Source: Sordaria brevicollis | Lineage: Eukaryota > Ascomycota > Sordariomycetes > Sordariales > Sordariaceae | Direction: 5' to 3' | DNA: 64,000 nucleotides | NCBI GenBank assembly: GCA_033439795.1 | Contig: JAUTDP010000014.1 | Coordinates: 1,302,001-1,366,000, forward strand | Part shown: positions 49,638 to 59,648 of the stretch, piece by piece | Layout of the letters: the number at the start of each line of letters is the position of its first letter | How positions within the stretch are numbered: position 1 is the stretch's first letter | The notes under the pieces: model-generated | The model's input: the letters and a program-made list of their open reading frames with translations, nothing else | Database searches by the model: none | Told to the model about the DNA's origin: nothing | Position numbers and translations under genes: made by a program

Positions 49638-50642
49638 ATGTCCTTGCCATCCTTTCGAAAGTGTGCCAAGTCTGTTGGCCTTGGTGACCTGGCATCGACT
49701 ATCACACCCAGATGGCGACCACAACTACGACCTCGGAGCCTCGGAGGCTGTGAGCAACGGCGATGCAAAAGCAAGAAGGCCTACTCATCGGACAATTACA
49801 CCCAGGCGACTTGGAGTCCCTTTAGCGAACCAGTTCTAGGGAAAAAGGTCAAGGCCGTGTCTGAGGCGTATAACTTTGGAACGTACTTCGAAGTTAGGTC
49901 AGTCAGAGGGCAGGATCTTGCCAAAGCTCCGTTTAACATGGCCATCAGCCCGAGGCATTGCTATACAAGACAGGCGGTCATGAAGTACTTTGGTGTACAG
50001 GAGCATCCTTTGACGGACATGTTCCTCTACCACTACACCTCTAGGAAGCACCGACCATTATGGATCTACGTTCACAACACTGACGTTGAGAACCGTCCGA
50101 TAGTGAAGACGGTGAGCGTGAAAAGGCTGAGGGACGCGCTTGTCAAGGTTCTCAACGAGAACGGGTATGGCCATTGGGGGGATCGATTGCCCGGATATGA
50201 CGATACATCGGTGCTTCACGGCACCATTCACCTTCGCATCCAACACGGCCGAGAGTTTGTCAGGATGACCGATCAACAGCTTCATGATGAGCTTGAAAGA
50301 CTGGTGAAGACGCATGTCATCAAAAGTCTACAGATACCCCAGTGGCCGATACCAGATCAGTCGAGGCGAATTCGTGGTGGCGGGCAGTCACCTCCAAACA
50401 GGAATTCCAATGAAGTGCTCCTGAAGAAATCACTTCAGAGCCACTATCATAACAATCAACAGCAGTACCGCGGATCAGGACAGTCGAATGCTGGCGGTTG
50501 TAGAGACACACGAGAGCCACGGACCGGCGTTCGATCTGGCAACCAGATTCCAAAGCCCAGAGCAGAGAACGGAGCAACTAAGAGCAACGAGTCCCGTTCT
50601 CGTGTACAACAGCTTGCCGATCAGTTTCGAACTCGTCGTTAA
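49638..50642 (+). CDS. uncharacterised basic protein (334 aa)
   Basis: An intronless ATG-led frame. Residues ~1-60 are Arg/Ser/Lys-rich and may include leader or mitochondrial-type sequence, or the true start may be downstream. Residues ~75-235 look folded, with a mix of hydrophobic and aromatic residues (for example FGTYFEVRSVRG, MKYFGVQEHP, LWIYVHNTD, VKRLRDALVKVL). The remaining ~100 residues are Gln/Asn/Arg/Ser-rich and disordered. I recognise no family or catalytic motif. Codon use resembles neighbouring genes but is less biased than in eIF1A, suggesting low expression. It could be a lineage-restricted gene. Confidence 0.6.
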   Translation: MSLPSFRKCAKSVGLGDLASTITPRWRPQLRPRSLGGCEQRRCKSKKAYSSDNYTQATWSPFSEPVLGKKVKAVSEAYNFGTYFEVRSVRGQDLAKAPFNMAISPRHCYTRQAVMKYFGVQEHPLTDMFLYHYTSRKHRPLWIYVHNTDVENRPIVKTVSVKRLRDALVKVLNENGYGHWGDRLPGYDDTSVLHGTIHLRIQHGREFVRMTDQQLHDELERLVKTHVIKSLQIPQWPIPDQSRRIRGGGQSPPNRNSNEVLLKKSLQSHYHNNQQQYRGSGQSNAGGCRDTREPRTGVRSGNQIPKPRAENGATKSNESRSRVQQLADQFRTRR

Positions 50643-51419
50643 GACTCGGTGCCGGACTAGGACTCTGAGGAGATGAGGAAGGCCGCTTTTGGTGGACTCT
50701 CATCATGGGAGTAGATGAGGGTTGAGGTTTGGCTTCTCATCCTAGATGGGCCTCTGTGTAGCCTGCTGTCTACTATTACGCCGTATTGAGTAACAGTATC
50801 GTTAAGGCCTGTGAACAACAAGGGAGAATTCGGTACAAGTAAGATGCCTTTTTCTAAGCCACGACAACTCTCAAACCCGAGTTTCAAAGATCCTCGAAAC
50901 TTCGAAGTCGAAAAGGTACGTACCTGATGGGTGGAGCAACTCAGGGGAGGCATCAAAGCCTTGGCGCCAAGCACAGAGGCTCCAAGGTGTGCGTTTCCGG
51001 CAAAGCCTCCACTCTCCTCGGTGAGCGGTGCCCCTGCCTGGCTCAAGTGGAAGGGAGCTGCTCCGGGGAGGTCAACCACTGGACAGTCGCTGGCCATCCG
51101 CTGGCAGTTCAGGGCAGCTCCAATTGAGGTCCAGTTTAGGCAATCGTCCCTTCGTGACCTGACCTGAGATTCCACTTTGGTGCCCTTGACAGCTTGATTG
51201 CTTCTTGGCCCGAGTATCACAAAGACAACCTCAACCAACCAAGTTTCAAGTCACCACTCAAGAACCGCACTGCGCTAGCTGTTGTCTGCTTTATCTGCAA
51301 CTTCCCAGGAGGACACGGCACTTGAAACCCTCCAGGGTCGAAGCTATAGCTACATACCTATCTCCAAGCTCGACAACCACCAATTCCGCCCGCAATCAAA
51401 TTCCCCAATCGCAAACATC
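50643..51419. other. intergenic region upstream of CHS5
   Basis: The promoter and leader of CHS5 plus the 3' flank of the basic orphan. A 193-codon minus frame (50,657-51,238) overlaps it, but it has no family resemblance. A CCAACCAA/CACCACC-type pyrimidine/A-rich leader precedes the CHS5 ATG. Confidence 0.5.
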
Positions 51420-52836
51420 ATGCTCGTCTCCTTGACCGTCGGCAAGGTCGACGCCGGCGTCACTGTTCTTCTGACTCCTGACAAGCGACTAGTATGCTTA
51501 TGATTCCGATTACTTACTGGGCTGAACGACTGCTAACCCCATTGTCCCCTAGATCGAGTTCCCATCCATCCTTCTCCCGCCCGACATCTCCTCGGGTTCC
51601 ATCGTCGACGTCACCGTCGCCCGAAATGTTGCCTCAGAAGACGAAGCCGATCGCGCTTTCCGCGCCCTCCAAGACAAGATCTTCAACGCTCTTGGTGCTG
51701 CCGAGCCCAAGGCCCCCAACCTCCGCTGTCGCAATGCCACCCAGACCAGCGTGGTCCTCGAGTGGGATCCCATCGACCTCGCGACCGCTGACCTGATCAG
51801 CCTGGCCCTCTACCGTAACGGCCAAAAGGCCGGCAACATCCCCAAACCAACAGCCATGCATTCGACCAAGATCTCCGGCCTGGCTGTCGACACCGAGTAC
51901 ACATTCCACCTCGTGTTGCGCACAACGGCCGGCACCTTGGCCAGCGAGAAGGTTGTGGTTCGCACACACAAGATGACCGACCTCAGCGGAATCACCATCA
52001 CCACCGGCATCCTGCCCCCAGCCGTCAGAGAATCTCTGGCGCGCTCCGTGGACCGGATTGGCGCCAAGCTTGTCGACACCGTTAGAATCGATACGACACA
52101 CTTTGTCACCACCGAGGGCCGAGGCGTGCAATGGGAGAAGGCGAACGAGCTCAACATCCCCGTGGTCAGGCCAGAGTGGGTGGAGGCATGCGAGAGGAAC
52201 GGTAGGATCCTGGGTGTCACCAAGTTCTACCTCGATGCTGTGCGGGTTGGCATGGGCCCATCGGCAGCCGATATGGGAGGAAGCCCACCGTTGCAGCACA
52301 ATAGGAGCGTGTCTGCTGCTTTCTCACAAAAGGATCTACCGCCGCAACCGTCACCGCCGGTGCCGGAGCAGAAACAGACGACAAGCCCACAGCCTACGAA
52401 CGGGGTACGCAGTCCGGATGTGAATAAGCCTACGCCACCGGCGCCTGCTGAGCCAGAGCCAGAGCCGGCGCCGGCGCCAGTAGCGGTGCCAAAGCAGAAG
52501 TCAGAGGAGGAGTTGCAACCAGTAGCACTTGAGCCAAGTGTGGAAGCCACGACGACAGAAGTACAGCAGGTGGATGATACGGGGTCTGAGAAGGGAGATG
52601 ACGAGAGCGACGTAGCGTCTGAACCAGAAGACAAGGTCAAGCAAGCAGACGAGCAAAAGGTGCTGGCCGATGAAAGGGAGGAACAAGGTCTGGCGGTACG
52701 ACCTGCTTCCGCTACGGTGGAAGATGCCAGTGAGAGCAAGGAGGACCAAGAGGAAGACGAGGACAAGGACGACAGCCTTAACCCCAAGGGAGGAAAATCA
52801 CCTGATGGGGCGTCGTTCCAGGATGTTGCACTATGA
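51420..52836 (+). CDS. CHS5: Chs5-type exomer scaffold, FN3-BRCT protein (451 aa)
   Basis: Chs5 is the scaffold of the exomer complex at the trans-Golgi, which with ChAPs adaptors and Arf1 exports chitin synthase and other cargo to the plasma membrane. Two exons: 51,420-51,491 and 51,553-52,836, with a 61-bp intron (GTATGC...CCTAG). Residues 1-75 form the N-terminal oligomerisation segment (LVSLTVGKVDAGVTVLL). An FN3 domain follows at ~80-165 (LRCRNATQTSVVLEWDPIDL; LYRNGQKAG). A BRCT domain lies at ~170-260, with VRPEWVEACERNGRILG near its end. From ~275 on the chain is Pro-, Gln-, then Glu/Lys-rich and disordered, ending in acidic repeats. Domain order and intron position after the first strand fit fungal Chs5. 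The tail is variable in the family. Confidence 0.93.
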
Positions 52837-53237
52837 AAGCTGGATGACTGAAAGGTTAAAATTAGATGGGAAACAACAGACAACGGGCCGCAGGTTAGAA
52901 ACGCCCATTTACAAGTAATATCGCGGTCTAGGTAAGGGATGTTGCAGCTGTGGGGATATGAAAGCGGAGCAAGTCTGGCTGGGCTGGTCTACTTCGTTGG
53001 GAAGGCTTAGAATTTTTGATGGGATCACGATTGATACAGTTAATACACTTTTACTTCGTCCTATGTACAAAAATTCCGGTGCTAACACCTGTTCATAGTC
53101 ATACTCACCTTCTGTCCCCGTGTTTTACGAATCGCACGATCCTCTCCCTCAAGTCCACCTCTCCATATAACCTTAACCCCATTTTAACACCTTTTCCTCC
53201 CTTATCCCATCACCTTCCTCGAGTTCATTTTAGACAT
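52837..53237. other. short convergent intergenic region
   Basis: About 400 bp between the stops of CHS5 (+) and the SDR gene (-). It should contain both polyadenylation regions. Nothing else is visible. Confidence 0.6.
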
Positions 53238-54458
53238 TTAAGGCAAAACCTCCTCCCCTTTCCAATCCCAGATCCTCCCCCTCTGCTCCTGTCCCAACCC
53301 GCCCACCACCCTTGCCATGTGCCCCACCGCCTCCTCCGGTTCCCAAATCTTGTCATTCTGCACACTATCCCAAAACTCTTTTGACAAATCCGTCTTGACC
53401 GTGCCCGGGTGATATCCTACGCACATTGCCTTCCCACCACTTCTGCTCTGCAGCTGATGGTCAAAGCTTTTAGTCAAAGAGTTAACAGCCGCTTTTGAGG
53501 ACCGGTACGAGTACCACCCGCCCGATTTGTTATCGGATACCGAACCGACGCGCGCGGACATGTTGACCCATGTTGCGTGCGGCGGTAGCCGCATTTTCTC
53601 TCTGTGTTTCTCTTGGTCGTCTAACTCTTGGCTGATACCAGAGGAAGAAGAAAGACCAACAGGATGCCACGATAAATCCATCTCCGTCTGTCGTCTAGGC
53701 AAAAAATTGCCAAAGTGCTTCATGAGCATTAATGGCCCGAGGCAGTTAACCCGGTACGTGTCGAGCGCGTGCTCGTAGTCAACTTGCTGGGGAGATTTCT
53801 CCGGGTGGAGGATCCCGGGGAGGGCGAAGGCTAGATGTAAGTGGTGGGTTGAGGGGGGGAAGAGGGAGGCGGCATGCTCGGCGGCGGAGAGGATGGAGGA
53901 TTCGTGGCATACGTCGAGAGGGAGGAGGTGGAGGCGGGAGGAGAAGTCCTTCTCTTCGTTGGCTTGGGAGGCGGAGGAGGAGGATGGGGATTGGGATTGG
54001 TGGTTTGGGGATTGAAAGGATGATGATGACGATGACCGGTCCAGGGGATCGGATAAGGAGCTTTGGTTGCGGGAGCGGGAAGAAGAAGAAGGAGAAGAAG
54101 GAGAAGAGGAAGCAGAGGCAGAAGATTCGGGCGTCCCAGCTGTGCTGGAGGCAGTGTCACTGCTGAATTCGGGAGGAGATGGGTAAGGGTAGGTATCGCT
54201 GGAGGAGGAGTCGCTGAATTGGCTGGACCCTGTTACTCCAGGTCCCGTGGCAGAGGCGGAAGAAGCTCGGTCGGAAGCTGAACCTGAGAAAGATGATTGA
54301 TGATGCAAGTCCTTAAGCAAAGCGGCTTTGGTCTCCTCTGGGTCGCGGGTGCGGGTGGTTGCCAGGATGGGGAGGTTGGTGGTTCGGAGAAGATGGCGGG
54401 TGAGGGCGTGACCGATTCCGCGAGAGGAAGGACAGAGGAGGATCCATGGTTTGGACAT
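53238..54458 (-). CDS. short-chain dehydrogenase/reductase with Ser-rich insertion (406 aa)
   Basis: NAD(P)-dependent oxidoreductase of the classical SDR fold; substrate unknown. The N-terminal nucleotide loop reads CPSSRGIGHAL (residues ~9-19), where many SDRs have TGxxxGIG. After the second strand (LATTR, ~35) come about 130 residues dominated by Ser, Pro and Gln, far beyond normal SDR length (~250), and then the fold resumes (LHLLPLDVCHESSI, NCLGPLMLMKHF). The catalytic set appears as MSARVGS (Ser) and Y318-x-x-x-K322 in YSYRSSKAAVNSLTKS; the PG motif after it (YHPGTVKTDLSK) is also intact. Overall it is closest to the C-factor/YDR-type cytosolic SDRs. Intronless, ATG start; convergent with CHS5. 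All active-site residues are present, so it is probably functional. Confidence 0.85.
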   Translation of the reverse strand: MSKPWILLCPSSRGIGHALTRHLLRTTNLPILATTRTRDPEETKAALLKDLHHQSSFSGSASDRASSASATGPGVTGSSQFSDSSSSDTYPYPSPPEFSSDTASSTAGTPESSASASSSPSSPSSSSRSRNQSSLSDPLDRSSSSSSFQSPNHQSQSPSSSSASQANEEKDFSSRLHLLPLDVCHESSILSAAEHAASLFPPSTHHLHLAFALPGILHPEKSPQQVDYEHALDTYRVNCLGPLMLMKHFGNFLPRRQTEMDLSWHPVGLSSSSGISQELDDQEKHREKMRLPPHATWVNMSARVGSVSDNKSGGWYSYRSSKAAVNSLTKSFDHQLQSRSGGKAMCVGYHPGTVKTDLSKEFWDSVQNDKIWEPEEAVGHMARVVGGLGQEQRGRIWDWKGEEVLP

Positions 54459-55292
54459 TTTGGACGTGTTCTCAAGTGAATAGGTCTGTATTGGTGATGG
54501 TCCGTTTTGTTCGAGTGTTTCGAAGTGATCGTGACTGTCTTTGTGGGGGCTTTTTTTTTTTTTTTTTTGCTTGAGAAGCCAATGGCTCAGCTCTTGACCT
54601 GAGTCTCTTTAGAGACGGGTTTATGGGGATAGAGATGAAGCTGGTGAGAGATGTGTAGAAAGCAAGAAGCAGGAAGCAATTGAAGACCGTATGTTAATGA
54701 TAATGGGCAGAAAGCCATGGGCTCGATTGAAGCTACGAAGTAATGTCATCATCAACGGAGTTGTCTCTCCCATTCTGCCCAGCATTGGGCCCTCCAAGGA
54801 CCTCAGATCGAACATCAATACCAGAAACATATGGAGATTTGTCGATGTTGTTGTTAGTGCATCAACATCCTGTGTGTAAGTCACCGTCAATTGATCGACG
54901 TCACAAACACGGATGCGGCCCATGCCGTCCAGATCTTGGGTACCTATTGGAGGGTTGGTGTGCGATTCAGGGATGCCAAGACAAAACAGAGATCTGAGGG
55001 TAGATCTGAATGGACCTCACCTCCATCTCTCTTTGTGTTCTCTTTTCCCCATTGATGTGGTATTTTCGTAAAAAGCCATTTGGATCTGTAAGAGATCGAT
55101 CATATAGACTTATCTATCTTTATCCACATTGTGTATGTATGTCCATCGCTTCGTTATCAATCCGTCATCGTATCCCATCAAGATTATCAACTCCATAAGT
55201 CCATCCACCTATGTTGGTCACGATATCTAAGTAACCACTTTCCCATCTTTCGCCATAACATCAACCAGGGCTTCGCTTTCTAACCGGCACAA
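54459..55292. other. intergenic region between two minus-strand genes
   Basis: This is the promoter of the SDR gene and the 3' flank of the 1451-aa gene. A T17 run lies at 54,552-54,568. Short overlapping frames near 54,621-54,997 show no family resemblance. Confidence 0.5.
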
Positions 55293-58200
55293 TCATTGTA
55301 AAAGGTTAACCGAGCCCTCCAGCGCTTCCTCCTCCATATCTTTCTCGCTCATTGGACTGAACCCAAATACTTTATCCACCAGTGTCGTCGACGGCGGCGG
55401 CGTTGTCGTGATCTCGCTTTGCCCACTACCGGCATCGCAATCGTTGTGGTTGCTCCTTTGCTGCTGTCGCGAACTGCTATCATCGACACCACTTGCATTT
55501 CTGCTGGCTTCGTTTGTGCTGTTTCCACCGTTACCTATTAACTCGCGCATCAACGGTTCAAGGGTTTCCCATTCGTCGGTCCTCTTGTTAGGAGGTTTGT
55601 TACCGTTTATTGCGGCGATTGTGGTTTTGCGTCTGATGGTTCGCCTGTTTGGGTCATTTGTGTTTGCTGTATTGTTGGTGCCGTTGCTGTTGGCCGCTGA
55701 CTGGCGAGTATTGTTGGAAACGCCGTAATTGTCGTCCTCTCCCTGCGGTTGTGTCTGTGTCTGTTGGGTTTGGGTCCGGTACATCGAAGGAAACCATTCT
55801 TCGGTCTCGAAACTTGAATGACTCGGTCCAGCTAACGAGGGTAATGAGGGGAGCGTAGGCAGTGATGGCCAAGACGGCATCTCGAAGGGTAGCGGCGAGT
55901 CTCGCTGGTGATGATATCGGGTCCGGTTCTTGGAGAGAGTGTAGTTTCTCTCTCCATCTTCCTCTGCGTTGCCTTGTCCTTCCGCTTCATCGTATCGACC
56001 TTCACGACTCTTATCCTTCCACTCCTCCCCAAGTTCATGACCACCCGAAGTGGACCCATACGCATAGCCATTGTCGTACACCACATAACCATCATAGCTA
56101 CCCTGTCCATACCCGTCGAAACTAGCACAGCCACTATTCCGATGGTACTGCCGATACCCCTCTCCCGAACTATACCCGTCATAAACGTTCCCGTCATCAT
56201 CGCTAGTAACTGCCAGTCCGATGCCGATACCACTAATAGCCCTCCCCACGTTCTCTCTCAGGTCGCGCAGTCTAGTCAACGGGTCGCGTCCGTCATTATA
56301 TGTTTCGTACCCCTCGTTGGTTCCATATGCCTGTCCCTGATCACTCTCATACCCCGAACTAGATGGATACCCGTTATACAATCCTGTCGATCTGACGGAA
56401 TTCGAAGTGGAAACAGCAGCCACGCTCTCTCCTTGCAGTTTCTGACCTCCTGTCAAAGAGGCCATAGATGTCGAGGAAGACGAATGGCCTAAGGTGGTAC
56501 CGCCGGGAGTTTCGGCAATCCGCCGCATGATTTCCTCTTGCTTCTTGCGATACTCGCGAGCTTCTCTGCGCTGCGCAGCGGTGGAAGGGAGTTGACCGTT
56601 GTAGGTCAAGGAGGGAGGCAGAGGGGCGGGGGTTCGTGAAGTGCTTCTCGGAGTTCTGCTGCCGCTGCCGCGGCCGTTGTTGCTCTTATCGTCGGTTGCA
56701 TTGTTCGAACCACACTCGACAGGTCCATGGAGATGGCCATCGAGACTTTTATTCCTACGATGTCCCAGCATGTGCTCATCCTTTGACCTTGACCTCGAAC
56801 CAAAAGAAGCAAGTCTCGGGTCGCGGGGTAGACTTCGTTCACGGCGGGGAGCGGCAGCGGAAAGAAGGATATGCTGGGCCTGAATTGGTCGAGGTATGGA
56901 TGTCCTTCTTTCACGGATCTTGTTCGCATCCACTGCTGTGGAAGATAGCGATGGCTGACCATGGCCGTTACTGCTGCCGACATTACGGTTCGAAAACACA
57001 GGAATGGCGGTCGAACTACAGGTCTTGTACGAGCGGGTGACGAGTGTCGGCTTCGAGTGTGCAATTGGGATAGCTCTCGGCGTCGTCGGTGTCAGTCGGA
57101 CGGCGGACAAGGAGGCATTACTGCTACTTCCACTACCACTGCCGCTTCCACTGCTGGAATAGTTCGTGGTAGTAACAGGACTAGGGTTGTAGCGCGGATG
57201 TTGCGTGTGGTGCTCGGGCGGTATAAGCCGAGATCCTGTTGTCAAATTGCTGCTGCTGAATCCGGTGCCGGCTACGCTGTCGTCGATGGTGCTGCCGAAG
57301 GTGTGTTGGGAGGTCATTGACCAGCGATCGCTGGCTGAGGCTCTGCTGCTGGTTATGTTCATCTGGTGGTGGTCTTCGTCATAGCTGGGATTACTACCCC
57401 TATTGACGTGGTTGAACTGCATTCCTCGCGGTGTTACAGCGCTGTTCTCGTTGTCATTTCCGGTACTCGGATCGCGAGGAGAAACAGCCGGCATTCGGAA
57501 ACCAGAAAGGATCGGGCTGCTCGTTACGGTGCTTCGCGAATGTGGGCGGCCCCTCTCTTCTTCCTTGTCTTCCATGTCATCATGGCGGTTGCCGTAATTG
57601 GTGTCGTCTTCTTCGTATTCGCAACCACCAGGAAGCTGCTTCGTCACGGCGGTCAACAACCAGCTATTCCTGTTCTCCAGCTGGCGGAGACGTTCGCGGA
57701 GGGAGTCGAGTTCTTGTTCTTTGGAGTGGCGGAAGTCTTCGCATTGCTGAAGGATATCGAGGTGTGAACCAGAACGGGGGACGCCACTTCTGCTATTGTG
57801 ATTGCTGGAGGAGAGTCGTAAGGGTGGGCAGATGATTCCATTGGTCCTCCTTAGTTGGAGGGGCCTGACTACAGAACTGGAAGGAGCAGAAAGGGGAGTT
57901 GCCTGCGGAGTTGATGAGCTTGCAACGGACGTTGATGCCGGGAGTGATTCTGTTGATGGCACTCCGGACAGCTGCCTGTTGGATGAGCCACCACCACTAG
58001 TTACGGAGGTGGCTGACGCCTGCTTGGCTTCACCATCCTCTTTCTTGGTCTCATGAGGTGACGGCCTCAGATTACTGCTAGTTTTGCACGACAAAGGCTT
58101 CACATCAGCTACCGTCATCACAGATGTGAATCGCAGCGGTGGCAGCTGTACCGCTCCAGCCTGAACCCTTTCAAGCGCCGAGCTCAGTTCCCTTGCATCT

Positions 58201-59648
58201 GGCTCAGTCGCATACCCCGAGGGCAAATCTGGCGGGGTGTGGAATTCCGTCGACTGGTTCCCGTATGACTTAATACTCATGCCACCAATGGAGTCGCTTC
58301 GCTCGAGTGCCATTCTTTTGTTGAAGCTAGAGGGGTTCGAATGAAGACTTCGTTGCCTTCTCAAGTCTGTTGACCCTACCCCGGTAGGTTTATCAGCAGA
58401 ACTGGCTACCGACGACAGTGAGCTTACATCTGCTGATCCAAGACGCTTGCGATAAGAGGAACTGGATGAGGATAGCGCAGAGACCTCGGCCAAAGTCTCA
58501 CCACCGTCCAATCCTCTGTCCATAGGTTCTTCGGCATGATCGCCATGATCAGGGAGCTTGAATCCGGAGCTCATCTTGGACCTGCGGTCACGGCTCGACT
58601 CTCCGGTCGACAGGCAGACGCTCAAGTGAAGAGGGCTGGCAGGCGAGACAAACTCAGGTAGGGTATGGTCTTGACAGGATATTATTTTACCCGAGCTTGG
58701 ACCACCAAACTCGTCATCACCTTCATCAACAAGAACTTCCTGTGATTGGGGAAGCTCAGGTGATGTCTCGACCGGCGGGACTATAAAACCAGAAACCCGC
58801 TGAAGGCGGTTGAAGTCTTCGATCGGAAGCAGAGGGGAGATCTTCAGCCCGTCGTTGATGGGAGGTATGACAGGCGCGCTTTTCGGGACCAGGCTATGCC
58901 GTTCGTTTGATTCCTGCTGCTCCAACAAAGTCTCTAAACCGATACTGGGCCTCGGCGGTCTGATGGGAGTGCCAGTGATAGGTGATTTGGGTGACAGGCC
59001 AAAACCAGGCGATCTCGGGATTGGGCCTAGGTTTACCGTACGTTGGGCAGGTATGGATATAACGGTCTGACGTTGGCCGTCCTCCGTGGTGTGAGTGGTC
59101 TTGGTGACTCTACTTGCAGCTAGCGGCTCTGGAACCACAATCTTAGGCGGGGCGGATTTTACCCGCTTCTTTGCTGCTTTGAAGGACTTTCTTCTGAACA
59201 ATCCCCACAGTCCACCGCGATGCTTTTTATCTTCGTCGACGTTTTGGGCAAGCAAGGGCTCAGGCGGAGGGTGCGGCGAGCTCCGGAGAGACTCATTCAT
59301 GCTATTAAGAGCTTCACGATCGCGGTCGTTTGCCTCTTTGATCTTGTCCTTGAGCTCGTCCTCATTGGCGTCTGGGTGGTTGAAGATGTCGCTGAGGATG
59401 CTCGAGGCGTTCGAGAGCGTTCGGAACTTTTTCGGTCTAACGAGCTGCCGCATATGGATATCGGTAAAGTTCCCGGACGAAGTTGTTCCCGTTGTCACAG
59501 CCGGGGAGATGGGTGGTTCGGACAGACCCAGACCACGTGGTGGTTGCAGGCCATGATCATTGATGTTATTATTGTTACTGAGTAGACGTTTCTCGTTGGC
59601 ACCACTATGGCTACCACTACCGCTTTTGAAAGCTGGAAAAGAGGTCAT
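55293..59648 (-). CDS. large intrinsically disordered protein with short coiled coil (1451 aa)
   Basis: A single ATG-led frame without obvious introns. Nearly the whole chain is low-complexity: Ser/Pro/Gly/Asn/Thr-rich with many SP and RxxS sites, as in cell-polarity, signalling or septum-associated scaffolds of fungi. A basic patch with KKRVKSAPPKIVVPEP is at ~155-175. One clear coiled coil (EQELDSLRERLRQLENRNS) lies at ~635-660, encoded around 57,690-57,740. Near ~1060-1085 there is a helical basic segment (REAREYRKKQEEIMRRIAE). A Tyr/Gly-rich tract with repeated DGY/YGS units follows at ~1140-1245. The C-terminal third is Asn/Thr/Gln-rich. I recognise no catalytic domain. It is probably conserved only in Sordariales, with the two helical segments and the extreme C-terminus the parts most likely kept. 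Confidence 0.75.
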   Translation of the reverse strand: MTSFPAFKSGSGSHSGANEKRLLSNNNNINDHGLQPPRGLGLSEPPISPAVTTGTTSSGNFTDIHMRQLVRPKKFRTLSNASSILSDIFNHPDANEDELKDKIKEANDRDREALNSMNESLRSSPHPPPEPLLAQNVDEDKKHRGGLWGLFRRKSFKAAKKRVKSAPPKIVVPEPLAASRVTKTTHTTEDGQRQTVISIPAQRTVNLGPIPRSPGFGLSPKSPITGTPIRPPRPSIGLETLLEQQESNERHSLVPKSAPVIPPINDGLKISPLLPIEDFNRLQRVSGFIVPPVETSPELPQSQEVLVDEGDDEFGGPSSGKIISCQDHTLPEFVSPASPLHLSVCLSTGESSRDRRSKMSSGFKLPDHGDHAEEPMDRGLDGGETLAEVSALSSSSSSYRKRLGSADVSSLSSVASSADKPTGVGSTDLRRQRSLHSNPSSFNKRMALERSDSIGGMSIKSYGNQSTEFHTPPDLPSGYATEPDARELSSALERVQAGAVQLPPLRFTSVMTVADVKPLSCKTSSNLRPSPHETKKEDGEAKQASATSVTSGGGSSNRQLSGVPSTESLPASTSVASSSTPQATPLSAPSSSVVRPLQLRRTNGIICPPLRLSSSNHNSRSGVPRSGSHLDILQQCEDFRHSKEQELDSLRERLRQLENRNSWLLTAVTKQLPGGCEYEEDDTNYGNRHDDMEDKEEERGRPHSRSTVTSSPILSGFRMPAVSPRDPSTGNDNENSAVTPRGMQFNHVNRGSNPSYDEDHHQMNITSSRASASDRWSMTSQHTFGSTIDDSVAGTGFSSSNLTTGSRLIPPEHHTQHPRYNPSPVTTTNYSSSGSGSGSGSSSNASLSAVRLTPTTPRAIPIAHSKPTLVTRSYKTCSSTAIPVFSNRNVGSSNGHGQPSLSSTAVDANKIRERRTSIPRPIQAQHILLSAAAPRRERSLPRDPRLASFGSRSRSKDEHMLGHRRNKSLDGHLHGPVECGSNNATDDKSNNGRGSGSRTPRSTSRTPAPLPPSLTYNGQLPSTAAQRREAREYRKKQEEIMRRIAETPGGTTLGHSSSSTSMASLTGGQKLQGESVAAVSTSNSVRSTGLYNGYPSSSGYESDQGQAYGTNEGYETYNDGRDPLTRLRDLRENVGRAISGIGIGLAVTSDDDGNVYDGYSSGEGYRQYHRNSGCASFDGYGQGSYDGYVVYDNGYAYGSTSGGHELGEEWKDKSREGRYDEAEGQGNAEEDGERNYTLSKNRTRYHHQRDSPLPFEMPSWPSLPTLPSLPSLAGPSHSSFETEEWFPSMYRTQTQQTQTQPQGEDDNYGVSNNTRQSAANSNGTNNTANTNDPNRRTIRRKTTIAAINGNKPPNKRTDEWETLEPLMRELIGNGGNSTNEASRNASGVDDSSSRQQQRSNHNDCDAGSGQSEITTTPPPSTTLVDKVFGFSPMSEKDMEEEALEGSVNLLQ

